From positions 1-64,000 of the forward strand of contig VIIQ02000106.1 in NCBI GenBank assembly GCA_007449985.2: a stretch of 64,000 bases of DNA, read 5' to 3'. Position 1 is the stretch's first letter. Every line of letters starts with the position of its first letter. Source of the stretch: Desmodesmus armatus (taxonomy: Eukaryota; Chlorophyta; Chlorophyceae; Sphaeropleales; Scenedesmaceae). Shown one piece after another: positions 48,018 through 59,562 of the stretch. The position numbers were made by a program, and so were the translations under genes. Below the pieces are notes generated by a model. It did not search any database. It worked only from the letters and a program-made list of their open reading frames with translations, and was not told the DNA's origin.

Positions 48018-51000
48018 TGCGGGAAGGCAGGTGGGGGGGGGGGGTGTCAGGTGGGGTGGGGGGGCATTCAGTATCTCGTTCGAGGGGGGTGCGCAGCACC
48101 TGCATGCGACCCCTACTGATGCGCGTCTGCTGCGAACAGCGCTTCACAAATGCATCACGAAGGTTTGCCTAGGGGGAGCAAGGGCGGCGGGAGGGGGGGG
48201 GGGTGACGCATGCGGGAAGGCAGGGGGCGGTGTTAGGTGAGGTGGGGGCATTCAATATCCCGTTCAATCAAAGGGGGGGTGGGAAGCACCTGCATGCGAC
48301 CCCTGCTGATGCTCGTCTGCTGTGAGCAGCGCTTCACAATTGCATCACGAAGGTTGGCCTTGGGGGGGTCCCGGGGGGGGGGGGGGGGGCGGCAAAGGGG
48401 GGGGGGAGGTGGAGGGGGGGGGGTCGTCACCATTCCATCCACTTGCAGGGGGGGAGGGAGGGGGGGGAGGGGGAGGGGGAGGGCAGGGGCACAGCACCTG
48501 CATGCGCTCCCTACTGATGCACGTCTGCTGCAAACAGCACCTTCACAAATGCGCCACGCAGGTTGGCCTAGGGTGAGGGGGGGGCGCATGTGGGAAGGCA
48601 GGGTGGGTTCAGGTGAGGGGGGGCGGCTTTTACTGAGAATCATGTGTACTTGGAAGGGGCTGTCCGTGTGCAGCACCTGCATGCGACCCCTGCTGATGCG
48701 CATCTGCTGCGAACAGCGCTTCACAAACGCGTCACGAAGGTTGGCCTGGGGGGGTACCCCCCCACCGGTGGGCATGTGGGAAGGCAGGGTGGGTTCAGGT
48801 GAGGGGGGGGGGGGACTCACTGAGTGTCATGTGTACTTGGAAGGGGTTGCCCTTGCGCAGCACCTGCATGCGGCCCCTGCTGATGCGCGTCTGCTGCGAA
48901 CAGCGCTTCACAAAGGTTGGCCAAGGTGGTGGGGGGGTGGGGGGGGGGGGTCAGGGGCACGAGAGGGGGGGGGGGAGGGCATGGTGCAGGGTGAGGTGAG
49001 TGGCATGTGGTGGGGCCACCTGCACCATTCTGCTTAGTTGCCAGGAGGGTGGGGGGAGGGGGCTGTCCTTGCGCAGCACCTGCATGCGACCCTTGCTGAT
49101 GCGCGTCTGCCGTGAACAGCACTTCACAAACGCGTCACGAAGGTTGGCCTCGGGGGCCCGGGGGGGGGGGGGTGCGTAAGGAGGGGGGACGCTACGAGGG
49201 GGGGTACATAGTAAGGAGGGGGGGTACGTAGTAAGGAGGGGGAGCGCAACGGGTTGCTGCCCTTGCGCAGCTGAAGTCAGCGTTGCTGCAGCAGTGCACT
49301 GCACCAGCTGACAGGACTGGAAACACATCCAGTGTGTACAGAGCGAGCTGCATGGTGGCGCGTGTGAGCACCAAAAATGGAGTACCGCCCAGCGGTGAAA
49401 GTAACCACTTCTAACACCCCCCAATAACAAACTTCAGTACATTTGATGTTGATCAAAAGATCCACCTCCAGACACCCAGAGGAAAGGTCAGGGGTGCACA
49501 TCAAGGGCGCCAGTACCTTCCTAACCAACATGTCAGCACGCCACCAACAAACAACAAGTCACCCACCTTGGCGATGTGTGTTGGGAAGATCTCCCCTTCT
49601 TTAGCAGCCCCTTGTACCTGCAGGGCAGTACACAACCCAGTGCACAAACAAAACTCCTCATCATCAAGCAGTACCAGACTGTACAGTAATGCTACCAGTG
49701 CGCCCCCCCCCCCCTGCAGCAGCCCCTTGTACCTGCAGGGCAGTACACAACCCAGTGCACATACACGCGCACTCCCTTATCACGTAGACTCAGTAGTACC
49801 TACTGGCAGCAGTACAGAACGTCACACAGTGCGGCATCCAGCCCCGGGCCCCCACGCACATCAAGACACCAACCAATCCAAATCCACCAACGGGAAACAT
49901 GGCTTTGGGGGTTGGGGAGATGTTGAAACAGAACAACCCTCGACGGCTGTCACTCAAAACGTTCCGTTCACACTCACAATGTGCGTCACACAGTGTGGTA
50001 TCCCCCGTCCCCCCGTGAGAACACCCCCCCCCCCCGCACCCACCCACCACCCCACCCCAGACACTGACTCAGCCACATACACTCACAGTGCGTCACACAG
50101 TGTGGCATCCAGCAGCAGCGTCCGCCCGTCTGGCCCCTGCACGTCCAGCTGCTGCTGCTTGGCGTACGCAAAGGCCACCTCCCCACACATACACACAGTA
50201 TGCTGCTACATCGCACACCCTGTGGATCACCCCTCCCCCAAAAAAGCCCCCTGCCCCATCCCCCCCTACCCCCCCCCTCCCCAGACCCCTGCCAACCATA
50301 ACCCACTCACAGTGCATCACAAAGTGTGGCATCCAGCAGCAGCGTCCGCCCATCTGGCCCCTGCACGTCCAGCTGCTGCTGCTTGGCATATGCAAAGGCC
50401 ACCTCACCAGCCTCCGCCCCTGTGTAGCCGCCGCCGCTGTCTGACCCCACAGCCTGAAAGATGGCTGCAAGGGGCAAAGGGCAGGGGGAAGGCAAGGGGC
50501 AAGCAGTGTTTATGCATCAGGTGGGCAGGTCAAGGGGCACAGGAGGCTGTCTGAACCCACAGCCTGAAAGATGGCTGTAAGAGTGGGGGCAAGCGATAAG
50601 GAGGCGTCAGTAAGTGGGTGGGTGGGTTGAAGGCCACCTCACCAGCCTCCGCCCCTGTGTGACCGCTGCTGCTGTCTGACCCCACAGCCTGGAAAATGGC
50701 TGCAAGGGTTGAGAAGGGGGGGGAGGGGAAGGGGAAGGAGGTGTGGGTGGGTGGATGATTGGGAGGGTGGGTGTGGGTGGGTAAGTGGGTCGAAGGCCCA
50801 AGGTTGGAGGGCACGGGGGAGGGGGGGGGCGCTGCTGTCTGTCTGCACTGCTGCACCCACAGCCTGAAAATCGGCTGCAATGCACCAGAAGGATGGGGTG
50901 GGTGGGTGGGTGGAAGGGAGGGGGCCGGGCGCTGCTGTCTGCACCTGCAGCCTGGAAGATGGCTGCAAGGAACAAACATGATGGGGGCAAGCAGGAAGGG

Positions 51001-52707
51001 TGTGTTGGTGGGTTGGGTGGGTAGGTGGGTGGGTCGAAGGGTGCCAGGGGGGGGGGGGGTCTGTATGTACCCACGGCCTGGAACATGCAAGGGACAAGCA
51101 GCATGGGGGCAAGCTGAAAGGAGGCGTCAGCGGGTGAGTGGGTGGATCGAAGGGTTCCAGGGAGAGGGGCTGTTGCTGCCTGCACCCACAGCCCAGAAGA
51201 TGGCTGCAAGGGACAAGCGAGATGGGGATGGAGGGTGGATGTGGGTGATGGTGTGTAGGACCTAAGGAGGGCTGCGGGCGCCTCAGCAGCCCGCCGTCAT
51301 GGCATGAGCAGTGCCAAAGGCTTTGTCAGTGCCAGGTAAGTGTTTGTGTGTGATCCACGTGGTGACCTACGTTTTGTTTCCCGAGACGGCACATAAACCT
51401 CTTCGACGACCAGCGGCTGCAGCGTGCCGTCCCCAGCAGCACCAGCAGCGACGGCTCCACTGCTGCTGCTGCTGCCAGCCGCCGCCTCTCCAGCCGCTGC
51501 TGCTGCTGCTGCTGCCAGCTGCCTTATGAGGCCTGCAGGTGCACATGACAACCAAAGTAACAGTTGAAAGCACTCAAACATATCATGACGGTAGAAATCG
51601 AAGAAAGAAGAAGATCTGACGTATTGGCATAACAAACTTTTTTGAACAGAATGCATATGTTCGCCAGCACTACTTCAGATGACATGCCTTAGTGAAATCA
51701 GCTACGTTTCATGAGGAGCCAGGTGATGGCTCCTATCATAGCTGCACATCGCTTCATACTTTGACCTGATCACCCAATCTTCACATTACTAATAGAATTA
51801 CTAATGTTATGCATGCGAGGTATACCCTGAGGTACACACTGATCCTACTGAAGTCGTCAAACAGCTCGTGTCTGCGGTTGATGCCCGTCAGCAGTGTGTC
51901 ACCTGAGTGCTTCTCTTCACGAGTGGATATGAGGCCAGCCTTGGTGTACACCTGGGGGCACGCGGGGGGGGGGGGGGACAAGTGTGTGTGGTGGGCTTGA
52001 CATCCAGCTCACTCCCCACAGGCCTGCAGGGCTATGTGTGCTGACCCTCAAGCTGGTACTGTTGACGGCAGGTAGCATCCTTGGCTGTAATGTGCGACTG
52101 TTCATCACTGATATGTTCACCCCCCCCCCCCGCCACCACCACACACACAAACCTGTAAGAACTTGCTCATTTTTGTGTGTGTGCTTTTGTTGACATCCAA
52201 CTCACTCCCAGTCGGCCAACATGGCTTTATGTGCTGACCCCACAGGGTGGTACTGTTTAGCGGCAGGCCAGCATCCTTGACTGCCATGTGCAACTTGTAC
52301 GGGTTTTCACTCAGAACTCCCCCCCCCCCCCCCACCCCACCACCACCACACACACAAACCTGTAAAAACTTGCTCATTTTCTTGTGAGTGCTGCGCTTGA
52401 CGTCCAACTCACTCCCAGCCGGCCTGCAGGGCTTTATGTGCTGACTCCACAAGCTGGTACTGTTCAGCGGCAAGTCAGCATCCTTGACTGATTTCAGCAG
52501 CGCCTGCAGCAAGGATACCTCCAGCAGCTGATCCATATCACTGCTGCTGCTACTGCTGCCGCCGGCAGCCGCCGGCGGCTCCGACGGCTGCGGCGGCTGC
52601 TGCCCATTGCTGCTGCTGCTGTTGAGGGCTAGCTGCTCCATCCTTTCTGCTGCCGATGCTGTCACTACGTCCGCCCCTCCTGCTGCTGCTGCTGCTGCTG
52701 AGTCTCC

Positions 52708-52738
<31 letters not shown>

Positions 52739-55700
52739 TCTGCCAGCAGGCTGGTGGGTACCACAAAGCCTTGCTGGAAGCCCTCATTGGGTGCAGCTTG
52801 CTTGCCCAGTGTCTGCCACAGGGTGTCGCCATAGTGCTGCAGCACCTCCAACAACTTGCCTTTGCCAGCAGCCTGTACAGAGGAGAGAGGGGGGGGGGAG
52901 GGGAGGTGTCGGGGGGGGGGGGGAGTAAATGTTTGAAGGGCGTTTGTGAGGTTGTTGCAAATGGACATTGTGTGCTGCAACACCTCCAGCAGCTTGCCGT
53001 TGCCTGCAGCCTACAGACATGGTGTGTGTGTGTGTGGGGGGGGGGGGGGTAACAAAGTATGAGGGGCAGGGCAAGTATACAGGTAGCTGTGAGGTTGGTG
53101 TGCAGACGGGCAAACAGTGTGCTGCAGCACCTCCAGCAACTTGCCCTTGCCAGCAGCCTAGAGAGGTGGTGTATGTTGGTGGGGGGGGGGGAGAAGGAAG
53201 GGGGGGGTGTAAGGGCGTTGGTGAGGTTGGAGCAGGGTGTCTCCATAGTGCTGCAGCACTTCAAGCGACTTGCCCTTGCCAGCAGCCTGTACGGAGGGGG
53301 GGGGGGGAGTAAATATTGGAAGGGTGTTTGTGAGGTTGTTGCAAATGGACATTGTGTGCTGCAACACCTCCAGCAGCTTGCCGTTGCCTGCAGCCTACAG
53401 ACATGGTGTGTGTGTGTGGGGGGGGGGGGGGTAATGAAATATGGGGGGCAGGGCAAGTATACAGGTAGCTGTGAGGTTGCAGACGGGCAAACAGTGTGCT
53501 GCAGCACTTCAAGCAGCTTGCCCTTGCCTGCAGCCTGCACAAGGGTGCACTGGCAGCAGCACAGTCACCAGCGGCGGCAATAAATAAAAGTCGTGAAGAA
53601 AAGAAAGAAAATGAAAACTATTTAAAAAAGTAATTGTCGAAGCAGCGACAGCTACTCACCACACACTCCAAGCCATTGATGTTGCAATTTGCATCATTTC
53701 AGGTGACCCCAGCCCCCTCACTCCCTTCCCCGGCGCCTCTCTTGCAGCTCTCTGCCCCCCTCCTTACACACACAATGCACTCTACGGTTTGCACAACCTA
53801 GTAGGACAAAGTTGGCGTGCATGCCATATCATTGATAGGACTGCATGCATGTGCCTTGCATGTTCACTATGCTAGCTACACATGTATCCACTGTGCCCAG
53901 GACAGTATTGATTTGACAGCGCTAGCGCCAGCACCAGCAGCATGCGTGGCAACAAACATCCACCACATCAACAGCACGAGCGACTTCAACATTGAAGCCC
54001 ACCCACCTACCTGCCCCTTGGCTGTCATGCTGTTCATGACAGCAGCACCAACAGCAATACGACGTGACCACTGCTTCGTCTTCTTGCCTCTAATCCAGCA
54101 CCAACACCAACATCCGTAACAGCCACAACTTGTGGTCAAATCACATCAACCCAAACAGCGGCAGCAACAATCAAGTTCCCTTCACTCGTGATCAATCCCC
54201 CCATGTACCTGGCCTTTGGCTGTCATGCTGTTCATGATGGCAGCACCAACAGCAATGGGTGCAGGGTTGCCCGGCACACACACAGCCAGGAGGTCCCCCT
54301 TGTTGAAGTCTGGCAGGCTGGCCAAGTCGACACCAGGAAGCATCAGGTCAGCACCTGCAGAAAGAGCGTAGTGCAATCTGAGTGAGAAACACTTTGGAGT
54401 CTGAGTACAACTCTACTCTACTGGAGAGTTGGCAGGAGGGCAGGCAGGAAATACCCTAAAGTACCATCTCGTGAAGTACTTCCATCAAGGACTGTACAAC
54501 GAATTCATAGCACCAAACGACAGGAGGAAGGGGGGGGTGGCTGTGTCAACACCAGGCAGCATCAGGTCAGCACCTGCAGAACGAGCGTAGTGCAATCTGA
54601 GTAAACTTTGGGCCATGAGGGCAGGGATGAGTCCATCCAGAGGTGTGGAGCCGATTCACGGCAGGTGGCGAGGGGCCCCCCGGGGGGGGGGGGGGGGGGC
54701 TGGCTGTGTCGACACCAGGCAGCATCAGGTCACCTGTGACAGGCAAAAAGGGAGGGAGGCGGAAGTGAGGAGAGGGGGGGAGGGGGGGTGGCAACGAGGG
54801 GGTGGGGTGGGGTGGTGGGGGAGGGGGGGTGTGCTGACACCAGGCGGCATCAGGTTAGCTCCTGTGGCAAGCAAAACGGGTGCATGTGTGTGTGATGGGG
54901 GGGGGGGGGGGGTGAGGAGCGATCGCTGCTGCAGGGCTGCACGGCTGGTCCACCCCCCCCCCCCAACTCACCTCCACAGTGACACTGACACTTCCCACGC
55001 CTTACACATCACCACAGGCAGCAGGCCAGGGCAGCCCCCACCCCCCCCCCCCACCCCCCCCCCCCCCACCCTCCACCCCCCGGCCCCAAAGCACCATCCC
55101 CCCCCTCCTTCCCCCAATTCACTTGCTTCACCTTGCACGTAACCATGGGCAGCAGGTCAGCAGTGCCCCTTCTCCTCTCCCCCTTCCCCCCAGATAATGA
55201 TCCCCCCCCTGCCCCTCACCTCCACAGATGTACTGTGACACCTGCCAATGCTTGCACATCACCACAGGCAGTAGGTCAGGGCAGCTCCACAGGCCCATCA
55301 CAGTGGGAACAAAGTCAGACTTGCCAGAGGTGTCCAGCAGCACAGGCACACCTGCATCACACAAAATCACCCATGTTATTGGAGTGTGGTTACGTGATGA
55401 TGACAACAGATAATAACGTCATGATCATTACGCCACCACAGTGGGGACAAAGTCAGACTTGCCAGAGGTGTCCAACAAAACAGGCACACCTGCATCACAC
55501 GAACCGTTAATGTGATTACGTCGTCATCATTACGTCATCACACTGGAAACAATGCTGAACTTGCCAGAGGTGTACAATACGCTGCTGCTGTGGTGCTAGT
55601 CATGGCCCAGGTTGAGGCTCTGCTGTCCGTTGAGACCCAGCAAGAATGAACACCTCAGAACTTATATACAGTACAGTACAGTACAGTACAGTACAGTACA

Positions 55701-56505
55701 GTAATTGGGGACAGAGTCCCAACCTCGGCACTTGCCAGCGAGCCAGGGGCTCATGAGGGTGCCCCAAAGGGCCTGTAGTACCCCAGTTTCTCAGGTCAGG
55801 TGTGAGGGCGATCGAGATCACCCAGCAAGCCAGCCGTCAATTCCAGTAGCATTTTCCCCCATGGTGTGCCTAGCACCAAAACGATATAGTTAAAACGAAT
55901 ATGTGAAATGCATGTGTCAAAGTAACTATTTATTATTATAACAAGTCAATCAAGAATAATCAAAACAGGCAGCACGCACCGTCCAACAAGTAGATCACCA
56001 GTCGGCTGGGTGCAGGCAGTTTAGCCACCTCTAGGTCACCCAACTTGGCTGGCAGCAGGGCATCCAGGGCGGGACTGTCTGGGTCCAGGTGCAGGCCCTT
56101 CTCTACTGACCTGTAGAAGGCAAGGGGGGGGGGGGGCTTGAGAATGGGACGGGGTAAAGGAACGAGAGGGGAGGGGGGAAAAGGGAGCAGGGGTGGCAGG
56201 CAGCAGTGCATCCAGGGCTGGGCTCTCTGGGTCCAGGTGTAGGCCCTGTTTTAATGACGTGTGGAAGGGAGGGGGGGGGGAGGTAAGCGAGGGGAGGGGG
56301 GGAGTGGTTGTGGGCATGTAGGGGGGGGGGGGGGCAAGGGGGTGTGGGCATGTAGGAGGTGGGGCGGGGAGTGGGTGTGGGCTTGTGTGTGTGGGGGGGG
56401 GGGTGCAGGAGAGGGGGCACCTGACAGCACCCACCTGCGTATCTTCTTGCGGTCTGCTCCCGAGACCTTGTGGGTCTGATTTATGCTGAACGGCTTGCGG
56501 AACAT
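46371..56505 (-). CDS. EIF2D: Translation initiation factor eIF2D (ligatin), 12 exons
   Basis: eIF2D binds the 40S subunit, delivers tRNA without GTP and promotes recycling or re-initiation. Exons: 56435-56505, 55980-56110, 55220-55351, 54209-54354, 52360-52872, 51849-51951, 51371-51532, 50311-50464, 49567-49617, 47576-47742, 46599-46707 and 46371-46451, about 606 residues (human 584). The N-terminal DUF1947/PUA part starts MFRKPFSINQTHKVSGADRK and includes VMGLWSCPDLLPVV and GADLMLPGVDLASLPDFNKG. A winged-helix/SWIB-like part includes LLQALLKSVKDADLPL and LDVKRSTHKKMSKFLQ. The C-terminal SUI1 domain includes VQISGERRQGNKFITKVVG, KFACSTTLEDLPGK and the end KVYGIPKKYFLVKK. Phases agree except in exon 9, where one G appears missing at 49609-49614. 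Eight introns contain exon-edge copies. Poly-Ala/Ser inserts lie in exons 5 and 7. Confidence 0.93.
47760..49165 (-). repeat. Seven extra copies of eIF2D exon 10 5' edge, with G/C tracts
   Basis: The true exon (acceptor at 47743) reads ANLRDAFVKRCSQQTRISRG then RMQVLRKGSP. Copies of this edge end at about 47963, 48172, 48362, 48570, 48748, 48923 (internally deleted) and 49151, a period of about 185-220 bp. Each retains an acceptor-like CCTAGG/CCCAG/CCGAG edge preceded (in sense) by 9-30 C. Most break off shortly after RMQVL. Coding substitutions among copies are few and often silent. Confidence 0.95.
49716..51205 (-). repeat. Copies of eIF2D exon 8 and exon 9 edges
   Basis: The exon-8 start (IFQAVGSD, true edge 50464) recurs at about 50561-50578, 50687-50705, 50861-50880, 50948-50966, 51075-51090 and 51188-51205. 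Some copies run on to GHTGAEAGEVAF. The exon-8 end (AKQQQLDVQGPDGRTLLLDA, then TLCDAL) is repeated at 50086-50182, with shorter traces at about 49980 and 49826. The exon-9 start (49602-49617) is copied at 49722-49742. Confidence 0.9.
51990..52300 (-). repeat. Copies of eIF2D exon 5 3' edge
   Basis: Downstream of the true donor at 52359, the exon end is repeated at about 52148-52296, reading AVKDAGLPLNSTTLWGQHIK and MSKFLQ with a GTTTGTG donor. It is repeated again, partially, at about 52000-52080. The first copy is open, phase-compatible, and followed by a poly-G tract (sense) at 52121-52130. Confidence 0.9.
52960..53545 (-). repeat. Five copies of eIF2D exon 5 5' edge
   Basis: The true exon-5 start (AAGKGKLLEVLQHYGDTLW, acceptor at 52873) is repeated at about 52970-53013, 53121-53158, 53247-53288, 53351-53394 and 53497-53538. 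Each copy follows a TGTAG/TCTAG/TGCAG acceptor and most carry a nearby C tract (sense). Two copies extend to HYGDTL. Confidence 0.92.
53990..54865 (-). repeat. Copies of eIF2D exon 4 edges
   Basis: The exon-4 start (GADLMLPGVD) is copied at about 54545-54600, 54705-54735 and 54833-54862. The first of these includes 20 bp of preceding intron. The exon-4 end (AVGAAVMNSMTAKGQ) is copied at 53998-54060. 53546-53990 holds nothing else recognisable. Confidence 0.88.
54960..55580 (-). repeat. Copies of eIF2D exon 3 edges (true exon 55220-55351 in between)
   Basis: The exon-3 start (VPVLLDTSGKSDFVPTV) is copied at 55437-55492 and partly at 55541-55575, upstream in sense. The exon-3 end (DLLPVVMCK) is copied at 55125-55165 and 54965-55035, downstream in sense. 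The pattern is symmetrical: 5' edges multiply upstream and 3' edges downstream. Confidence 0.85.
55668..55770 (-). repeat. SINE-like dispersed repeat, copy 2
   Basis: The minus strand reads catgagcccctggctcgctg, then gcaagtgccgaggttgggac, then tctgtccccaattactg with a (TACTG)~7 tail. A box A-like TGGCTCGCTGG and box B-like GGTTGGGACTC are spaced about 20 bp apart. It lies in intron 2 of eIF2D. See copy 1 at 32636-32730. Confidence 0.65.
56190..56262 (-). repeat. Copy of eIF2D exon 2 5' part
   Basis: Minus strand GLHLDPESPALDALLPA, compared with the true GLHLDPDSPALDALLPA at 56035-56095. It is followed by G/C-rich tracts, and intron 1 up to exon 1 is largely poly-G with GTGG spacers. Confidence 0.9.
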
Positions 56506-57205
56506 CCTGCTGCACTGATAACCTAATCAACACCTGACAGCAAAATGAGGTGCTCAACTGCCTCCTAAACCGTGTATTAACTGTCGCGGAGAGCAGCTGC
56601 CAGGCTGTTGTCCTTGGGCTGGGTTTGTGTGCTCTGCCCCCTTGGCTGCTCAACTGTTATCGAAAGTTGTCTGTAACAACTGCGAGGATACGGATGCTGA
56701 ATAGTGTTCTGCTCTGAGCTGTGCTGAAAATGTGATTGGCAGGTGCTCCTGCCCCTGCTGCCACAGGGGCGTGTGCTTGGGGGATTCCGTCTCCTCTGTT
56801 CCTGCTCGATGTGGAAGGTGTACTGGGGATGAACTCAGTAGTGAAGCGTTGAATCTCTTGAATTTGGGCTTTGAATTGTTCGAGCTGCTTCACCAGTGCC
56901 AGCAGAACATCCAGCTGCAGCAGCAGCACAGGCAAGCACTGCGGCTGCTGCAAGTAAGCAAGGGGAGCAGCAAGATGTCGACAACGTATAGTACTGTTGT
57001 CAGTTGATCGATCTTTGAAACTGACAGCTACGGCGTCTCTAACCTCGTATCTCACACAACCACGCACAAACACCGTCTCTTATTTTGAGCTCTTTTTTTA
57101 CATCCACCATGTGCGTGCAGCAGATCAGCAAGCACACACCGGAAGCAGGTCAACTTTGTCAACAACTGCCAGTATTTGGTAATCACAGCCACAAGCAGAC
57201 ACCCC
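56506..57205. other. Gap: eIF2D 5' flank, no recognised gene
   Basis: It contains the presumed promoter region of eIF2D. No TATA box can be assigned with confidence. A small + frame (56732-57007) has no recognised domain. Confidence 0.45.
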
Positions 57206-57670
57206 CTACAGGGGTGTCACCACCACAATCTGCGTGGTGGTGCATACTACCGCTACAGTCTTCCATCGATTGCCTGCTTGCTGCTGCTGCATCACCCAGC
57301 ACGATTCCGCGCCTCGATGGCAGCTGCTGCAGCACCAAACGCTGCCCCTGCCGACTGCACACCAGATTGCACCCGAAATGCCATGGCCACGATGCAGCTG
57401 CTGTAAGGCTGACTGCACCTTCGTCAGTGCTGAAACCGCCTGCTGCTGTCTGTTGTTCTGGGGGCCTGTTGGTGCTGCATACTCCCACGTCAGCTATTCT
57501 GAATGACTGCTTGCTGCTGCTGCTTCACCCAGCACGATTCCTTGCCTCGATGGCAGCTGCTGCAGCACCAAACGCTGCAGCCGCTACTGTCACGACTGCA
57601 TACCAGATCGCACCCGAAACCCCCTTGCCACGAGGCAGCTGCTGTAAGGCTGACTGCGCCTTTCTTAGCT
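57206..57670 (-). repeat. ~235-bp tandem duplication covering the 3' end of the F-box/LRR gene
   Basis: 57268-57440 and 57505-57665 are direct imperfect copies, sharing gcacgattcc, ctcgatggcagctgctgcag and ggcagctgctgtaaggctga-like blocks. The upstream copy encodes the last residues of the minus-strand gene (QSALQQLPRGKGVSGAIW). The downstream copy encodes a diverged version (QSALQQLHRGHGISGAIW). Confidence 0.8.
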
Positions 57671-59562
57671 CAACAACAACGTCGGCAACTGCCTGCTGTG
57701 CCGCATAACCTTTCCTGGCACTCTGATCCCACTGTTGATCCCATCGGTGATGCAGCAGCACTTGGCGCCAAACAGGCTCGCCACCTGGCACCTGCACAGC
57801 AGCAAACAAATGACACGGGAGCAGCAGGGCATAGTGAGCTGTGTCACGGCCAACTCAGTATCCGATACTGGCAGATGCGTCAGCCACTAAGGCTGGTCAA
57901 GCACTCGTCCAAGGCCACTGGCAGCTTGCAAAATGGCTGCTCAGCTTCGAGGGGCCATGCTGCGGGCAGACCCAGTGGGTATGCGTACTACGGTACAAGC
58001 TACACCAGCTGTGTGGGACTCACCTTTTTGAATGTCACAATGCTCTGTCGCATGCCATTCACCATCCCTGCGTACGTCAGCCTAGTCAGCTGGTGAAGCC
58101 CTGCCAGCTCCAGCAGCAGCAGCCCATCCATGTTTTTAGAAACCCTGATCTCAAGCTCCTTCAGCCCTGTCAGCTGGCACACCACCTCCAACCTCTGCAG
58201 TGCTGCTTCTGACACAAAGGCTCTGCCGTTGATGAAGCCGTTCCCCAGGTGCAGTGTGTGCAGGGTCGTGAGGCTTCTCAGTGGGGCCAGGCGCCCTGTG
58301 CTGAACGCCAGTCCATGCATCCTGAGTGAACGCAAGCCAGGGCAACACCTGACAAGGCTCTGGCAGTCTGGGGATACTGCTGCTTCCACCTTGCCAAAGT
58401 CGTTTTGGAAGGCTGGCTGCCTAACTCCTGTGATGTCGAGGGACTGTAGGTGCAGCAGCTGTCTGTCATCAGAAAATAGGTGCAGCCAAACCCCTGCTGA
58501 CACTGGCAGTAGGCACTTGCTGATGTTCAGGTGCTGCAGCCTGCTGCTGGCTGTGAGAGCACTGAAGGCTGAAGCAGGGGTGAGGGCAGGGTCGACAGCG
58601 CGCATGCTGTGCTGTAGGTTCAGCGCTGTCAGCTGCTGCAGTCGCTGCAGCTGAGACAGCAGCTCTGCAACACCATCTGCGCCAGCAGGAGACATCTTGC
58701 ACTCCAGCAGTGCAAGGTGCTGCAGCTGGTCCTTGCCAGCCAGCGCTGCTGGTTCAAACGTGCCGGTTGACAACTGAAAGTGTGTCAGTTGGGAGCAACT
58801 CGACAGCACCTCCGCTGAGATTTTGCACCTGCACTGATTGTTGAACTGAAGACGCAGGTCAGCTAGCCGGGTCAGGGCCTGGAGGGATGGCATGGTGTCA
58901 TGGTAGTCCTGCACACTGATTAGCTCGAGGTACGTGAGCTGCCGCAGCTGCTGTAGCACTCCTGACTCCAGCAGCGGAATACCAGGGGGCATGAGCCGGT
59001 GCCCTGTAAGGATATGGTCCAAGCTGAGGTGCTCTAGACTGGGGAGTAGCAGCAGCGCTGCTACGAAGTCTTCCACATGCTTCTCGTCCACCCTGCACCC
59101 ACATAGCCTGAGCTGCTTGAGGGGGTGTGGTGTGCCAGGGCAGCCCGCCACATCGAGTATCACGTGTCGCAGCGATAAAGCTTCATACGTATTGAATGTC
59201 TGATAGACCAGTGGCCGCAGGTGGAGGTAGCTGAGCTGCACACTGACAAACTGCAGGATGTCAAAAGCCAGGCCGACCGAGTGTGTCCCGTGCTCACTCC
59301 CGCTGAGTGTGAGGTTGGTGACGTGCCCTTGTTGTCCATGCTTGTCGATGTAAAGTGCGATGCTTTCCAGCTGCTGCTCATAGCTGTCGGTTAAGCGGCA
59401 AGTGATGCTGGTAAGGACGTAAGTAGCTGCCTGGTGCAGCTTGCTGTGGGCCTGTGCTGCGCTGCAGAGGCTGGCAGGGTCGTCAGCACAGTGCTGCATC
59501 ACTGCCAGCAGGCAGAGGTCTGGCAGGTCCAGCAGGGAAGGTGGCTCCTCGTCGGGTCCCAT
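57525..59562 (-). CDS. F-box/leucine-rich repeat protein A
   Basis: Candidate substrate receptor of an SCF ubiquitin ligase. Exon 1 is 58024-59562 (513 codons, MGPDEEPPSLLDLPDLCLL...). Exon 2 is 57525-57791, joined in phase 0 through a GTGAGT donor and GTGCAG acceptor, ending EARNRAG. Residues ~8-45 (SLLDLPDLCLLAVMQHCADD) look like a degenerate F-box. The rest of exon 1 is about 14 irregular LRRs with L..L.L.......L spacing, such as LQQLRQLTYLELISVQ and LSQLQRLQQLTALNLQHS. Exon 2 begins VPGGEPVWRQVLLHH, an element shared with paralog B at the same place. It is a tandem paralog of the gene at 61028-62865 and in the same orientation. The F-box is weak, so LRR protein is the safer name. Confidence 0.75.

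Noticed and set aside
47489..49037. Long plus-strand frames rich in Gly and Cys (227 and 266 codons)
   Set aside because: They are antisense to the eIF2D exon copies and run through poly-G tracts; the minus strand carries the conserved protein.
47760..49165. CRISPR-like regularly spaced repeats
   Set aside because: The repeated units are copies of an eIF2D exon edge in a eukaryotic intron, the spacers are G/C homopolymers, and there are no cas genes.
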